Assembly (NCBI RefSeq): GCF_003626655.1
Contig: NZ_RBAN01000001.1
Span: 1,798,001 to 1,862,000, forward strand
Reading direction: 5' to 3'
From: Micromonospora costi
Lineage (GTDB): Bacteria; Actinomycetota; Actinomycetes; Mycobacteriales; Micromonosporaceae
DNA length: 64,000 bases
Positions 1 to 8,013 of this stretch are shown piece by piece. The first letter of the stretch is position 1; each line of letters opens with the position of its first letter. The notes under the pieces were generated by a model. The model ran no database searches, was not told where the DNA came from, and saw nothing but the letters and a program-made list of their open reading frames with translations. The position numbers were made by a program, and so were the translations under genes.

Positions 1-1
1 C

Positions 2-802
2 GGCGGCAGCTCTCCCGACGACTACTGGCGGCGACCTCCGGCAGGCGGCGAAGGGCTGCCGGACCGGTCTACACCACCGCCGGCCGACCCGCACGCACCG
101 AGCACACCAGGTTCGGGCACACCAGCCTCGGGCACACCAGGTTCGAGCACACCTGCTTCGGACACACCTGCCGCCGGAGACCAGCCCGCGGGACCGACCG
201 GCCCAGACGTCGGCCCGGGCCGCACACCGGAACCGGGCACGCCATCCGACGCGAGCTCTCCTCAGGAGCAGGGCCAGCCGGGCGCAGAGCCAGCCCCGAC
301 AGCCGCGGGCCAGCCGACTATCCCACCGCACCCGGACCAGCTACCGGTAGCGGGCACCCCACCTGCTCCCGACCCGTCCGGGGCACCGCCGGCCCCGATC
401 ATCCCGGCCGGTCCGGGCCAGCTAACGGGACCAAGCACGCCACCTGACCCCACCACCCCACCCGCTCCCGGCCACCCGGCGGGACCCGGCTACCCGCCCC
501 ACCTGACCACGCCACCCGACCCGGGCCAGTCGCCATACGCCAGGACGCCACCCGGCCCGGCGACCCCGCCCGGCGCGGCCGGTGGGTACGCGGGCCCGCC
601 ACCGAGCACGCCGCCGCCCGCGGGGTGGCGTCCTCCCGTACACCTGGAACCGCCCCCGCCGCGACTCCTGCCCCTGCAGGACATGGCCGGGTTGGACGTG
701 GCCGAGCAGCAGGCCCGCCGCGTGACCGTGTCGATCGGCGCGGTGGCCGGCGTGGTGCTGCTGGCCCTGATCTGCCTGCTCTGCTCGCGCGTCATCCTCT
801 GA
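2..802 (+). CDS. Proline-rich C-tail-anchored membrane protein (5'-truncated)
   Basis: The reading frame is open from base 2 to the TGA at 800-802, so the start lies upstream of the window. The 266 visible residues are a long disordered stretch rich in Pro, Gly, Thr, Ala and Ser with imperfect GTP/STP-type repeats near the beginning. A short amphipathic part (PLQDMAGLDVAEQQARR) follows, then a single hydrophobic helix over the last 26 residues (VTVSIGAVAGVVLLALICLL) that ends almost at the C-terminus. This suggests a cytoplasmic Pro-rich domain held by a C-terminal anchor. No enzymatic motif is visible and I do not recognise a family. A 15-bp tandem array follows the stop codon. Confidence 0.75.
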   Translation, partial: GGSSPDDYWRRPPAGGEGLPDRSTPPPADPHAPSTPGSGTPASGTPGSSTPASDTPAAGDQPAGPTGPDVGPGRTPEPGTPSDASSPQEQGQPGAEPAPTAAGQPTIPPHPDQLPVAGTPPAPDPSGAPPAPIIPAGPGQLTGPSTPPDPTTPPAPGHPAGPGYPPHLTTPPDPGQSPYARTPPGPATPPGAAGGYAGPPPSTPPPAGWRPPVHLEPPPPRLLPLQDMAGLDVAEQQARRVTVSIGAVAGVVLLALICLLCSRVIL

Positions 803-830
803 CCCCCAGCGAGGAGACACGACGACCAAG

Positions 831-919
831 CCGACGCGAGCAGACCCGACCCAGCAGAGCCGACGTCAGCAGAGCCGACCCCAGCAGACCCGACGCGAGC
901 AGACCCGCCGCGCACAGAC
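831..919. repeat. 15-bp tandem array, 6 units
   Basis: Six head-to-tail units with consensus CCGACNNNAGCAGAS lie at 831-845, 846-859 (14 bp), 860-874, 875-889, 890-904 and 905-919. The array sits in the gap between the preceding stop codon and the convergent DUF2231 gene. There is no spacer variation of CRISPR type and no gene in it. Confidence 0.85.
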
Positions 920-952
920 GACCGCGCAGCGCCGCCACGCGCGGCGGGCGGG

Positions 953-1435
953 TCAGAGCGTCGTGCCCCAGACGGTCTCGGCGCCGGAGTGGCCGGTGAG
1001 GTAGACGTAGATCAGCGCGGCGACCGCCAGGCCGACGACCGCCACGGACAGCACCGGGGTGACGAGCGCTGGCAGCTTCGGCACCCGCCGGTGGCCGCTG
1101 GTCGCCACCAGCAGGAGGAGCGCCACGATGCCGAGCGGGACGACGATCCGGAACAGGATGTCGCCGTAACGGGAGTGGTCGAAGATCTTGTCGAGGATCT
1201 GCCCCTGGAAGCCCCGGGCCACCAGCGCGTCGGTGAACGCCTCCCCCGACTCGACCGCGAAGAACGCGGACACCGGCGCGACCACGGCGAAGATCCCCAG
1301 GGCCCAGTCGAGGCGGGACCGGAAGCGGGGCAGCACGACGTACGCCACGGCGAGCAGCGCGAGCAGCGGTACGAACACCACGACCGCGTGGACCACCAGG
1401 ACGTGGACCGGTAGGCCCAGGATCTGCTCGAACAT
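953..1435 (-). CDS. DUF2231 family membrane protein
   Basis: A 160-aa integral membrane protein with four predicted helices (about residues 9-31, 41-58, 92-112 and 128-149). It begins MFEQILGLPVHVLVVH and ends with the GHSGAETVWG signature typical of DUF2231 (YP_/SCO-type membrane proteins of unknown function, sometimes linked to heme or redox metabolism). The start at 1435 is chosen because GGAGGAG stands just upstream; a longer frame reaching 1600 adds a low-complexity Arg-rich leader with no ribosome site. The gene is convergent with the Pro-rich protein and divergent from the Fur regulator. The biochemical role is unknown. Confidence 0.85.
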   Translation of the reverse strand: MFEQILGLPVHVLVVHAVVVFVPLLALLAVAYVVLPRFRSRLDWALGIFAVVAPVSAFFAVESGEAFTDALVARGFQGQILDKIFDHSRYGDILFRIVVPLGIVALLLLVATSGHRRVPKLPALVTPVLSVAVVGLAVAALIYVYLTGHSGAETVWGTTL

Positions 1436-1707
1436 CGGCTCCTCCGGAGGGATCACGGTCGCGGGTTGCAGCTTACGTGCGCGTCCGTCGCGCTCAGGTC
1501 TTCGACCGGCTACACGCAGCCGGCCCCGGACCGGTTCACCGACCAGCGCCGGATCCCGCCCCGACCGCGCCGGAATCCGGCCCCCGGACCCCGCCCCCAA
1601 CCACCGGACCCCGCCCTGACCGGGCCCGATACCTACCGGCCTGTGTCCGTGACCACCCGGGCCGCCGACCGCTTGTCGACCGGGATGGAGCGTGCTGTCA
1701 TTGGCCG

Positions 1708-2136
1708 ATGTCCAGTGCCGAGGAGCTGCTCCGGTCGAGGGGCCTGCGGGTCACCCGGCCGCGCCTCGCCGTGCTGGACGTCCTGGCCGCTGGCGGCCAC
1801 CTCGAGGTCGAGGAGATCACCCGGCAGGTACGGGAACGGCTCGACTCGGTCTCCACCCAGGCGGTGTACGACGTCCTGGGCGCCCTCTCCCGCGCCGGCC
1901 TGTCGCGCCGGATCGAGCCGGCGGGCAGCCCCGCACGGTACGAGGCCCGGGTCGGGGACAACCACCATCACGTGGTCTGCCGGGGCTGCGGCATGATCGC
2001 CGACGTCGACTGCGCGGTCGGCGAGGCGCCCTGCCTCGAACCGCACTCGGCGCACGGCTTCGAGGTCGACGAGGCCGAGGTGACCTTCTGGGGCCTCTGC
2101 CCGAGCTGCCAGGCCCGCCGCACCGCCGACGACTGA
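1708..2136 (+). CDS. Fur family transcriptional regulator (FurA/PerR-like)
   Basis: A 142-aa Fur protein. Residues 1-80 form the winged helix (GLRVTRPRLAVLDVLAAGG; STQAVYDVLGALSRAGL recognition helix). Residues 84-142 form the dimerisation domain with the HHHVVCRGCG metal/structural site. Two CxxC pairs (Cys91/Cys94 and Cys131/Cys134) should hold the structural zinc. Actinobacterial FurA proteins of this size normally repress catalase-peroxidase (katG) and respond to iron or peroxide. No catalase follows here; the next gene encodes an MpaB-like oxygenase. The ATG at 1708 gives the normal family length, while the frame open from 1477 would add an implausible Arg/Pro-rich leader. Confidence 0.9.
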   Translation: MSSAEELLRSRGLRVTRPRLAVLDVLAAGGHLEVEEITRQVRERLDSVSTQAVYDVLGALSRAGLSRRIEPAGSPARYEARVGDNHHHVVCRGCGMIADVDCAVGEAPCLEPHSAHGFEVDEAEVTFWGLCPSCQARRTADD

Positions 2137-2144
2137 CCAGCGCC

Positions 2145-2224
2145 GCCAACGACCGAGCCGCACCGCCGTCAACCGAGCCACGCCACCGACGACCGAGCCG
2201 CACCGCCGACGACCGACCCGCACC
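2145..2224. repeat. 20-bp tandem array, 4 units
   Basis: Four 20-bp units (consensus GCCGACGACCGAGCCGCACC) lie at 2145-2164, 2165-2184, 2185-2204 and 2205-2224, plus a partial fifth. The sequence just after the array, CCGCACCGCCGACGACTGACC, repeats the last codons and stop of the upstream fur gene, so the array looks seeded by the gene's own 3' end. Confidence 0.85.
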
Positions 2225-2257
2225 GCCGACGACTGACCGGCGTGGCACGCTTGGTCG

Positions 2258-3121
2258 GTGGACTCGGATGACCTCGGCCTCTTCGGTCCCGGCTCCGTCA
2301 CGTGGAAGGTGCACGCGGAGCCGATCCTGATCGTCGCCGGCCTCCGTTCGCTCTACCTCCAGGCGCTGCACCCGCGGGCGATGGCCGGGGTGGCGCAGAA
2401 CAGCAACTACCGCACCGACGCCTGGGGCCGTCTGGTCCGCACCGCCACCTACGTCGCCACCACGGTGTACGGCACGACGGCGGAGGCCGAGGAGGCGGGG
2501 CGGCGGCTGCGCCGCCTGCACGCGCGGCTCCGCGCGACCGACCCGGTCACCGGTGAGCAGTTCCGCATCGACGACCCGGACCTGCTGCGCTGGGTGCACG
2601 TGGCCGAGGTGGAGTCGTTCCTCGACACCGCCCGCCGGGCCGGGCTGCCGTTGACGCCCGCCGAGGTGGACGGCTACTACTCGGAGCAGCGCCGGGCCGC
2701 CGCGCTGGTGGGGCTGGACCCGGCCGACGTGCCGGGGACCGCCGCCGAGGTGGCCGACTACTACCGCGCCGTCCAGCCGGAGTTGCGGATGACCCGGGAG
2801 GCCGCCGAGACGGCCGTCTTTCTCACCGCGCCGCCGCTGCCGTGGAACCTGAGCCTGCCCGTCCGGCTCGGGGTCACGCTGGGGCCGCCCCGCTGGGCGT
2901 ACCTCGGCATCGCGGGCACGGCGCTCGCGCTGCTGCCGGCCTGGGCCCGCCGAATGTACGGCGGCCTGGGGCTGCCCACCACGGCCCTGTCCGCGGACCT
3001 GACCGTGCGGGGGCTGCGGCTCGCCCTCGCGGCGTTGCCGCAGCGCTGGCTGGAGGGCCCGTTGCAGCAGGCGGCCATGGAACGGGCCGCCCGCGTCACC
3101 GGCGCACCGCCCGCGAGCTGA
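2258..3121 (+). CDS. MpaB/rubber-oxygenase-like (DUF2236) heme oxygenase family protein
   Basis: A 287-aa protein of the oxygenase MpaB / latex-clearing-protein fold (old name DUF2236). The family signature is visible: an ALHPRAMAGVAQ block with His38, a following RLVRTATYV helix, and IDDPDLLRWVHVAEVESF with His114 in the WVH motif. Family members are b-type heme oxygenases that cleave isoprenoid chains; the substrate here is unknown. The GTG at 2258 is the only plausible start and lacks a strong Shine-Dalgarno sequence. It directly follows fur and its tandem array, so it may be transcribed with or independently of fur. Confidence 0.8.
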   Translation: MDSDDLGLFGPGSVTWKVHAEPILIVAGLRSLYLQALHPRAMAGVAQNSNYRTDAWGRLVRTATYVATTVYGTTAEAEEAGRRLRRLHARLRATDPVTGEQFRIDDPDLLRWVHVAEVESFLDTARRAGLPLTPAEVDGYYSEQRRAAALVGLDPADVPGTAAEVADYYRAVQPELRMTREAAETAVFLTAPPLPWNLSLPVRLGVTLGPPRWAYLGIAGTALALLPAWARRMYGGLGLPTTALSADLTVRGLRLALAALPQRWLEGPLQQAAMERAARVTGAPPAS

Positions 3122-3145
3122 ACCGCCGCGAGCCGACCGGCGTGC

Positions 3146-3234
3146 GACCGCACGTCGAGGCCAGACCGCACGTCGAGGCCCGACCGCACGCCGGGGCCGG
3201 ACCGCACGCCGGGGCAAGACGGCACGCCGGGCCC
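3146..3234. repeat. 18-bp tandem array, 5 units
   Basis: Five 18-bp units (consensus GACCGCACGYCGRGGCCV) lie at 3146-3163, 3164-3181, 3182-3199, 3200-3217 and 3218-3234 (17 bp). The array fills the gap between the stop of the MpaB-like gene and the convergent nuclease gene. Confidence 0.9.
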
Positions 3235-3248
3235 GGACGGCGGAGGGG

Positions 3249-4088
3249 TCAGCCGCCGGGGGTCGCGTCGGCCGCGCGGTCGACCGCGGCCCACGGGTCC
3301 TTGCCCGGCGTCTGCGCCCCGGCGGGACAGGTGCGCCGGTAGTCGCACCAGCCGCACTTCGGGCCGGGCGTGGTGGGGAACGCCTCGTCGGGATCGGAGC
3401 CGTCCGCGACCGCCCGTTCGGCGGCCATGATGTCGCGCGCGGTCTCCTCCGCCCGGGTGACCTGCCGGGCCAGCGACTCGACGGTGTGGTCGTGCCCCGC
3501 CACCGTGCCGGTCGGCAGGTGGTGCAGCTCGACCCGGCGACAGGGGCGGCGGAAGGTCCGCTCGGCCGCGTACGCGTAGAGCGCCAGCGCCTGCGAGCCG
3601 CGCGCGTCGTCGGCGTCCAGCCCGGTGCGGCCGGTCTTGTAGTCGACGATGACCAGCTCCGGGCCGTCGGGGCCGGGGCGCGAGTCGATCCGGTCGGCGC
3701 GGCCGTTGAAGGCGAGCACCGCGGTCTTGACGGCCACCACGCGCTCGACGCCGAGCGGATCCGCGTCCGGCTCCAGCGTCGCCACGTAGGACTCCAGCCA
3801 GCCCAGCGCCCGCCGGTAGGCCGACCGCTCCTGCTCGTCGTCGCGGTAGCCCTCGCGCACCCAGGTGCCGCGGAGCAGCCCGGCCAGTGCCTCGGGCCGG
3901 CGCCGGTCGGCCGGCAGCGCATACCAGTTGCGCAGGGCGGTGTGCACGCTCGCGCCGAGCGAGTTGTGCGCCCACGGCGGGCCCTTCGGCGGCGACGGAC
4001 CATCGACGTACGAGTAGCGGTAACGGCGGGGGCAGTCGGCGTAGGTGCCGAGCTTGCTCGGGGTGCAGACGAAGAGCCGCTCCGGCAT
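3249..4088 (-). CDS. Stand-alone RecB/Cas4-like PD-(D/E)XK nuclease
   Basis: A 279-aa RecB-family exonuclease. The nuclease core is visible: His49 (SVHTAL), Asp132 in NGRADRID, Asp149 and Lys151 in IVDYKTGR, and Gln166 in SQALALYAYA, which fits the DEK-type active site. One N-terminal cysteine (Cys19, YADCPRRYRY) and three C-terminal cysteines (Cys245, Cys248, Cys254 in KCGWCDYRRTC) match the 4Fe-4S pattern of AddB and Cas4. There is no helicase or CRISPR neighbour, as in mycobacterial homologues. The ATG at 4088 has GAGGG just upstream; the frame could extend to 4202 but the extra residues are low complexity. It is likely a DNA repair or processing exonuclease. Confidence 0.85.
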   Translation of the reverse strand: MPERLFVCTPSKLGTYADCPRRYRYSYVDGPSPPKGPPWAHNSLGASVHTALRNWYALPADRRRPEALAGLLRGTWVREGYRDDEQERSAYRRALGWLESYVATLEPDADPLGVERVVAVKTAVLAFNGRADRIDSRPGPDGPELVIVDYKTGRTGLDADDARGSQALALYAYAAERTFRRPCRRVELHHLPTGTVAGHDHTVESLARQVTRAEETARDIMAAERAVADGSDPDEAFPTTPGPKCGWCDYRRTCPAGAQTPGKDPWAAVDRAADATPGG

Positions 4089-4224
4089 GCCCTCGAAGCC
4101 GAGCTGCTCGGCCTGCGCCTCGCGCGGGCGGGGGGCGCGGCCGCCCGGAGACGGTCGACCGGTCGGGGAGGGTCGTCGCACGCCTGCGATCCTGCCATCC
4201 ACGTACGACAGCGACGACGGCGGT

Positions 4225-4839
4225 TCAGAACACCTCGATGTAGTGCCGGATGAACGCGGCCACCGCGTCCGCGATGAGCTGCACGGCGATGGCGGCCAGC
4301 AGCAGGCCGGCGATGCGGGTCAGCACCTCGATCCCGCCGGGCCGCAGGATCTTGACGATGATCCCGGAGAAGCGGAGCACGATCCAGACCGCGGCCATCA
4401 CCGCGACGATCGCGAGGGCGATGGCGACGAAGTCGGTGGCGCCCTCGGCCCGCTGGACGAAGAGCATGGTCGCCACGATCGCGCCGGGGCCGGCCAGCAG
4501 CGGCGTACCGAGCGGGACGAGGGCGATGTTGGAGGTGGACTGCCCGCTCGGCTCGTCGCCCTTGCCGGTCAGCAGTTCGAGCGCGACCAGCACCAGCAGC
4601 AGGCCGCCGGCGGCCTGGAGGGCCGGTAGGTCGACGTGCAGGTAGGCGAGGATGGTCTGCCCCGCCACCGCGAAGACGACGATCACGCCGAGCGCCAGCG
4701 CGACCGCCTGCCAGGCCGCCCGGTTGCGGTCCCGGGCGGGCAGCGGACCGGTCAGCGCGAGGAAGATCGGCATCATGCCCGGCGGGTCGGTGATGACCAG
4801 CAGGGTCACGAAGACCTCACCGAAGAGCTTCAGATCCAC
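4225..4839 (-). CDS. MarC family integral membrane protein
   Basis: A 204-aa protein with six predicted membrane helices and the family-specific ITDPPGMMPIFLALT motif after helix 1 and PLGTPLLAGPGAIVATML in the middle, which identify MarC/UPF0056. Despite the name, MarC proteins have no proven role in multiple antibiotic resistance and their transport function is unknown. The length matches the family. The flanking genes are transcribed the same way (nuclease downstream, PHP upstream) but with 40-137 bp gaps, so an operon is possible rather than certain. Confidence 0.9.
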   Translation of the reverse strand: MDLKLFGEVFVTLLVITDPPGMMPIFLALTGPLPARDRNRAAWQAVALALGVIVVFAVAGQTILAYLHVDLPALQAAGGLLLVLVALELLTGKGDEPSGQSTSNIALVPLGTPLLAGPGAIVATMLFVQRAEGATDFVAIALAIVAVMAAVWIVLRFSGIIVKILRPGGIEVLTRIAGLLLAAIAVQLIADAVAAFIRHYIEVF

Positions 4840-4879
4840 CCGATCAAGGTAGCGGCGCCTCTGGAGGCCGAAACGCGGA

Positions 4880-5758
4880 TCAGCCGGAAGCGACGCCGGT
4901 CACGCCGCTGGCGGCCGCGACGATGCGTTCGTACGCCTCGGGCGCCGTGGTGAACGCGCCGAGCCGGACGGTCTTGTGCGTGCCGTGGAAGTCGGACGAG
5001 CCGGTGACCAGCAGCCCCAGCTCGGCGGCGAGGGCGCGTACGTGCTCCCGCTCCTGCGGCGAGTGGTCCTCGTGGTCGGCCTCCAGGCCGGCGAGCCCCG
5101 CGGCGGCCAGTTCGACGATCAGCTCGTCGGGCACCACGCGCCCCCGACGGGTGGCCCGTGGGTGCGCGAAGACCGGCACCCCGCCGGCCGCGCGGACCAG
5201 CCGGACCGCGTGGAACACGTCGATGTCCTCCTTCGGCAGCCGGTACCGCTCGCCCAGCCAGTCCGGCCCGAACGCCTCGCTCGTGCTGCCGACCAGGCCG
5301 GCCCGGATCAGGGCCTGCGCGATGTGCGGCCGGCCTACCGTGCCACCGGCCGCGGCGGCGAGGATTGCCGGCCAGCTGACGTCGATCCCGTCGGCACGCA
5401 GCAGGTCCACGATCCGCTCGCCGCGTTCCAGCCGGGCCGTCCGCACCCGGGCCAGCTCCGCGACCAGCTCGGGGTGCGCCGGGTCGAAGAGGTACGCGAG
5501 CAGGTGCAGCGGCACCGCCGGCTCCGCGCCGAACCACCGGCAGGAGATCTCCGCGCCGCGGACCAGGCGGAGCCCGGGTGGCAGGGCGGCCAGCGCGGGC
5601 GCCCAGCCCGCCGTGGTGTCGTGGTCGGTGATCGCCACCACGTCCAGGCCGGCGTCGGCGGCGGCGCGTACCAGCTCGGCCGGGGTGAGCGTCCCGTCGC
5701 TGGCCGTGGAGTGGGTGTGCAGGTCGATCCGGTGGCCGGGCCGGGCAGGCGAGGTCAT
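4880..5758 (-). CDS. PHP domain phosphoesterase (RNase AM / YciV-like)
   Basis: A 292-aa PHP-domain metallo-phosphoesterase. The metal-binding motifs are DLHTHSTASDG (residues 12-22), AITDHDT (43-48), FAHPRA in the central part and SSDFHG (about 254-259), giving the usual His/Asp set for a trinuclear site. Family members with this architecture include the 3',5'-nucleoside-bisphosphate phosphatase and E. coli YciV (5'-3' exoribonuclease RNase AM). The family assignment is firm and the exact substrate is inferred. Confidence 0.88.
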   Translation of the reverse strand: MTSPARPGHRIDLHTHSTASDGTLTPAELVRAAADAGLDVVAITDHDTTAGWAPALAALPPGLRLVRGAEISCRWFGAEPAVPLHLLAYLFDPAHPELVAELARVRTARLERGERIVDLLRADGIDVSWPAILAAAAGGTVGRPHIAQALIRAGLVGSTSEAFGPDWLGERYRLPKEDIDVFHAVRLVRAAGGVPVFAHPRATRRGRVVPDELIVELAAAGLAGLEADHEDHSPQEREHVRALAAELGLLVTGSSDFHGTHKTVRLGAFTTAPEAYERIVAAASGVTGVASG

Positions 5759-5812
5759 TCGTCCGACGCTACCCGCCGGCCCGCGCGCCGACGCGACGCC
5801 ACCGGCCGCCGA

Positions 5813-7099
5813 TCAGGAGCCGGTGACGACCACCGGCGGGTTCTCCTGCCCGACGCCCGGCACCTGGGCCGGCACGGCCGGCTCGCCGGCCATGACCTGC
5901 TTCACGCTCAGCCGTACCAGCTCGCCCGACGCGTCGACGTACGTCGCGTCCTCGGCGGAGGACCAGTCCACCGCGCCGGTCAGCGCGGGGCCGGCCCGGT
6001 GCACGGTCAGTGCCTTGCCGTGCCCGTCCGCCTTGTCGGCGCCCAGCCCGTTCAGGTCGACCAGCAGGGCGCCGGCCGAGCCCCCGGTACGCCCGTTCAG
6101 CAACAACCAGCGCCCGTCCGGGGAGACCGCGCCGAGCCCGTCCTCGGCGAGCGTCGGGCCGCACCCGGTGTGCACCGGCGCCAGCTCGCGGCCCGGGTCG
6201 AGCAGGGCCAGGCAGGGCTCGCGCCCGCTCTTGTCGGGGACCTGCCCGACCAGCCGGCCGTCGGGCAGGGCGCCGTAGATCGTCAGTGTGGTCCGGTCGG
6301 TGCCGGCGGCGAGGGGTGCCACGGCCGGTCGCCACAGGGCGTGCCCGGGCCGGTCCTCGTCGAGCCGGACGAGGACGGCGTTGCCGACGAAACCGACGGG
6401 TGCCGCGGTCTCCGCCGCGGGGGTGCGTACCGCCGAGATGAGCTGGGTGCCGACGATGCCGGCGGCGTGCAACCCGTCGCTGTCGCGCCAGGCCACCTGC
6501 CGGCCGTCCGTGGCCACCGTGATGGCGTCCGCCCCGGCCAGCAGCACCTGGATGGCGCCCCGGCGGGGTACCGCCCACAGCGACCGGCCCGCGGTCGTGG
6601 GCCCGCTGGTCACCAGCCAACCGACGCCGTCGGGCAGCCGCTGGGCGCGCTCCGCCGGGCCGATACCGGTCAGCGGCACCCGCTCACCCGTGCCGGAGAC
6701 GATCGCGTTGTCGACGACGAGGTCGACCCCGTCGACCGACGGCTCCTTGGGAAGCATCCCGCCGCCCGACGGCAGCGGCTCGGGCCGGGCCAGGTTCGAC
6801 GGGTCGCCGAGCACCACCGTGGGCCGGGTGGGTGTGCGCGGACCCGCGCCGAGCTGCGCCACCCCCGTGCTGACCACGACGGTCGCCACGGCCGCCAGGG
6901 CCAGACCGGTCGCGGTCCGCTTGCGCTGGATCCGCCGGGCACGGCGGATCGCCGCCCCGGCGGGGTCGGCGGAGAGCGGTCGGGGCTCGGCGACCTGCTG
7001 GGCGAACGTCTGCCTGACCGCCCGTGCCAGCTCGTCGTGGGTCACGTGGAATGGACGCGTCGGGGCGTCGGTCCGGTTGTCGCCGCGGTGCGGGCTCAT
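5813..7099 (-). CDS. Membrane-anchored beta-propeller-like partner of the adjacent sigma factor
   Basis: A 428-aa protein: an N-terminal cytoplasmic segment of about 60 residues, one membrane helix (about 63-81, TATGLALAAVATVVVSTG), then a long extracytoplasmic domain with repeated WD-like blades (AWRDSDG, VSPDGRWLLLNG, DGRLVGQV) that looks like a six- or seven-bladed propeller. Its start overlaps the stop of the upstream SigE-family sigma gene by 4 bp (ATGA), a strong sign of translational coupling. By position and topology it may act as an anti-sigma-like sensor, but no zinc-finger anti-sigma domain is visible, so that role is inference. A second sigma/membrane-partner pair occurs at 61.6-63.2 kb. 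Confidence 0.75.
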   Translation of the reverse strand: MSPHRGDNRTDAPTRPFHVTHDELARAVRQTFAQQVAEPRPLSADPAGAAIRRARRIQRKRTATGLALAAVATVVVSTGVAQLGAGPRTPTRPTVVLGDPSNLARPEPLPSGGGMLPKEPSVDGVDLVVDNAIVSGTGERVPLTGIGPAERAQRLPDGVGWLVTSGPTTAGRSLWAVPRRGAIQVLLAGADAITVATDGRQVAWRDSDGLHAAGIVGTQLISAVRTPAAETAAPVGFVGNAVLVRLDEDRPGHALWRPAVAPLAAGTDRTTLTIYGALPDGRLVGQVPDKSGREPCLALLDPGRELAPVHTGCGPTLAEDGLGAVSPDGRWLLLNGRTGGSAGALLVDLNGLGADKADGHGKALTVHRAGPALTGAVDWSSAEDATYVDASGELVRLSVKQVMAGEPAVPAQVPGVGQENPPVVVTGS

Positions 7100-7914
7100 G
7101 CCTGCTCCCCCGGCACGCTGGCGGCCGGCAGGCCGAAGAGGGCGGCGGCGGGGATCGCGGCGTCGCCGTCCCGCGGCGCGGGCGCGCGGGACGCGCCGGA
7201 GGCGGGCCGAGCCGCGACGCCCGGCATGGCGGTACGGTCCGGCATCTCGGTGGGGTCCGGCATGTCGGTCGAGTCGGGCAGCAGGTCGTCGACCGGGTCA
7301 TGCGCCTGGGTGTACGCGGGCAGCACGGTCGGCTCGCCCCGGCGCGCCGCTGGCACCGGCCGGGCGGCCCGGGCCGGGCGGGCCGGCGCGGAGGCGGCCT
7401 CGCCGGGCAGGTCGAGCGCTGCCTCGGCGCCCATCCGGCGGCGGAGCGTGGCCAGGGCCCGGGACGTCTGGCTCTTCACCGTCCCGGTCGAGATGCCGAG
7501 CAGCGTGGCGGTCTGCGCCTCGGACATGTCCTCGTAGAAGCGCAGCACCAGGACGGCGCGCTGCCGGCTGGGCAGGGCACGCAGGTGCCGCCAGAGCAGG
7601 TCCCGGTCGAGCTGCTGCTCGATCTCGTCGGCGCCGGCACGTTCGGGGAGCACGTCGGTGGGGCGCTCACCGTGCCAGCGCCGACGCCACCAGCTGGTCG
7701 ACGTGTTGACCAGGACCCGCCGGGCGTACGGCTCCACCGCCTCGATGCCGCCGAGCCGCCGCCAGGCGAGGTACGTCTTGGTCAGCGCGGTCTGGAGCAG
7801 GTCCTCGGCGGTGGCCCAGTCACCGGCGAGCAGGTACGCGGTGCGCAGCAGGGCTGCGGAGCGGGCCGCGACGAACTCGCGGAACTCCTCCTCCAGCTGG
7901 TCTCTGCTCGCCAA
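7096..7914 (-). CDS. SigE-family ECF RNA polymerase sigma factor with C-terminal extension
   Basis: A 272-aa ECF sigma factor. Region 2 spans about residues 10-85 (LLRTAYLLAGDWATAEDLLQ; RRVLVNTSTSWWRRRW) and region 4 about 112-165 (RQRAVLVLRFYEDMSEAQTA; GTVKSQTSRALATLRRRM), the pattern of the actinobacterial SigE family (SACE_SigE type). Residues 166-272 are an unusual Pro/Ala/Asp-rich extension of about 100 residues beyond the normal 170-aa length, with repeated DMPDPTEMPDRTAMP elements. It is translationally coupled to the membrane protein downstream, which probably controls it. Confidence 0.88.
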   Translation of the reverse strand: MASRDQLEEEFREFVAARSAALLRTAYLLAGDWATAEDLLQTALTKTYLAWRRLGGIEAVEPYARRVLVNTSTSWWRRRWHGERPTDVLPERAGADEIEQQLDRDLLWRHLRALPSRQRAVLVLRFYEDMSEAQTATLLGISTGTVKSQTSRALATLRRRMGAEAALDLPGEAASAPARPARAARPVPAARRGEPTVLPAYTQAHDPVDDLLPDSTDMPDPTEMPDRTAMPGVAARPASGASRAPAPRDGDAAIPAAALFGLPAASVPGEQA

Positions 7915-8013
7915 CCCACACCTCCACGCCCCCGGCCGTCCAGGCTGGCATGGCCGGGACGGCCGAGTCGAGGGCCAAAGGTGTGCAGTTCATCCTATGT
8001 TCGGGCGAAGGTG

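Noticed and set aside
831..3234. Tandem arrays read as CRISPR
   Set aside because: Units are 15-20 bp and follow each other without spacers, and no cas genes are present. The Cas4-like nuclease at 3249 is the solitary RecB-type.
1817..4198. 793-codon open frame on the minus strand
   Set aside because: Shadow of fur, the MpaB-like gene and the nuclease in a wrong frame; it crosses two gene borders and two tandem arrays.
4976..7537. 853-codon open frame on the plus strand
   Set aside because: Antisense to the PHP phosphoesterase, propeller-like protein and sigma factor genes. Its residues are Arg/Gly/His-rich without motifs.
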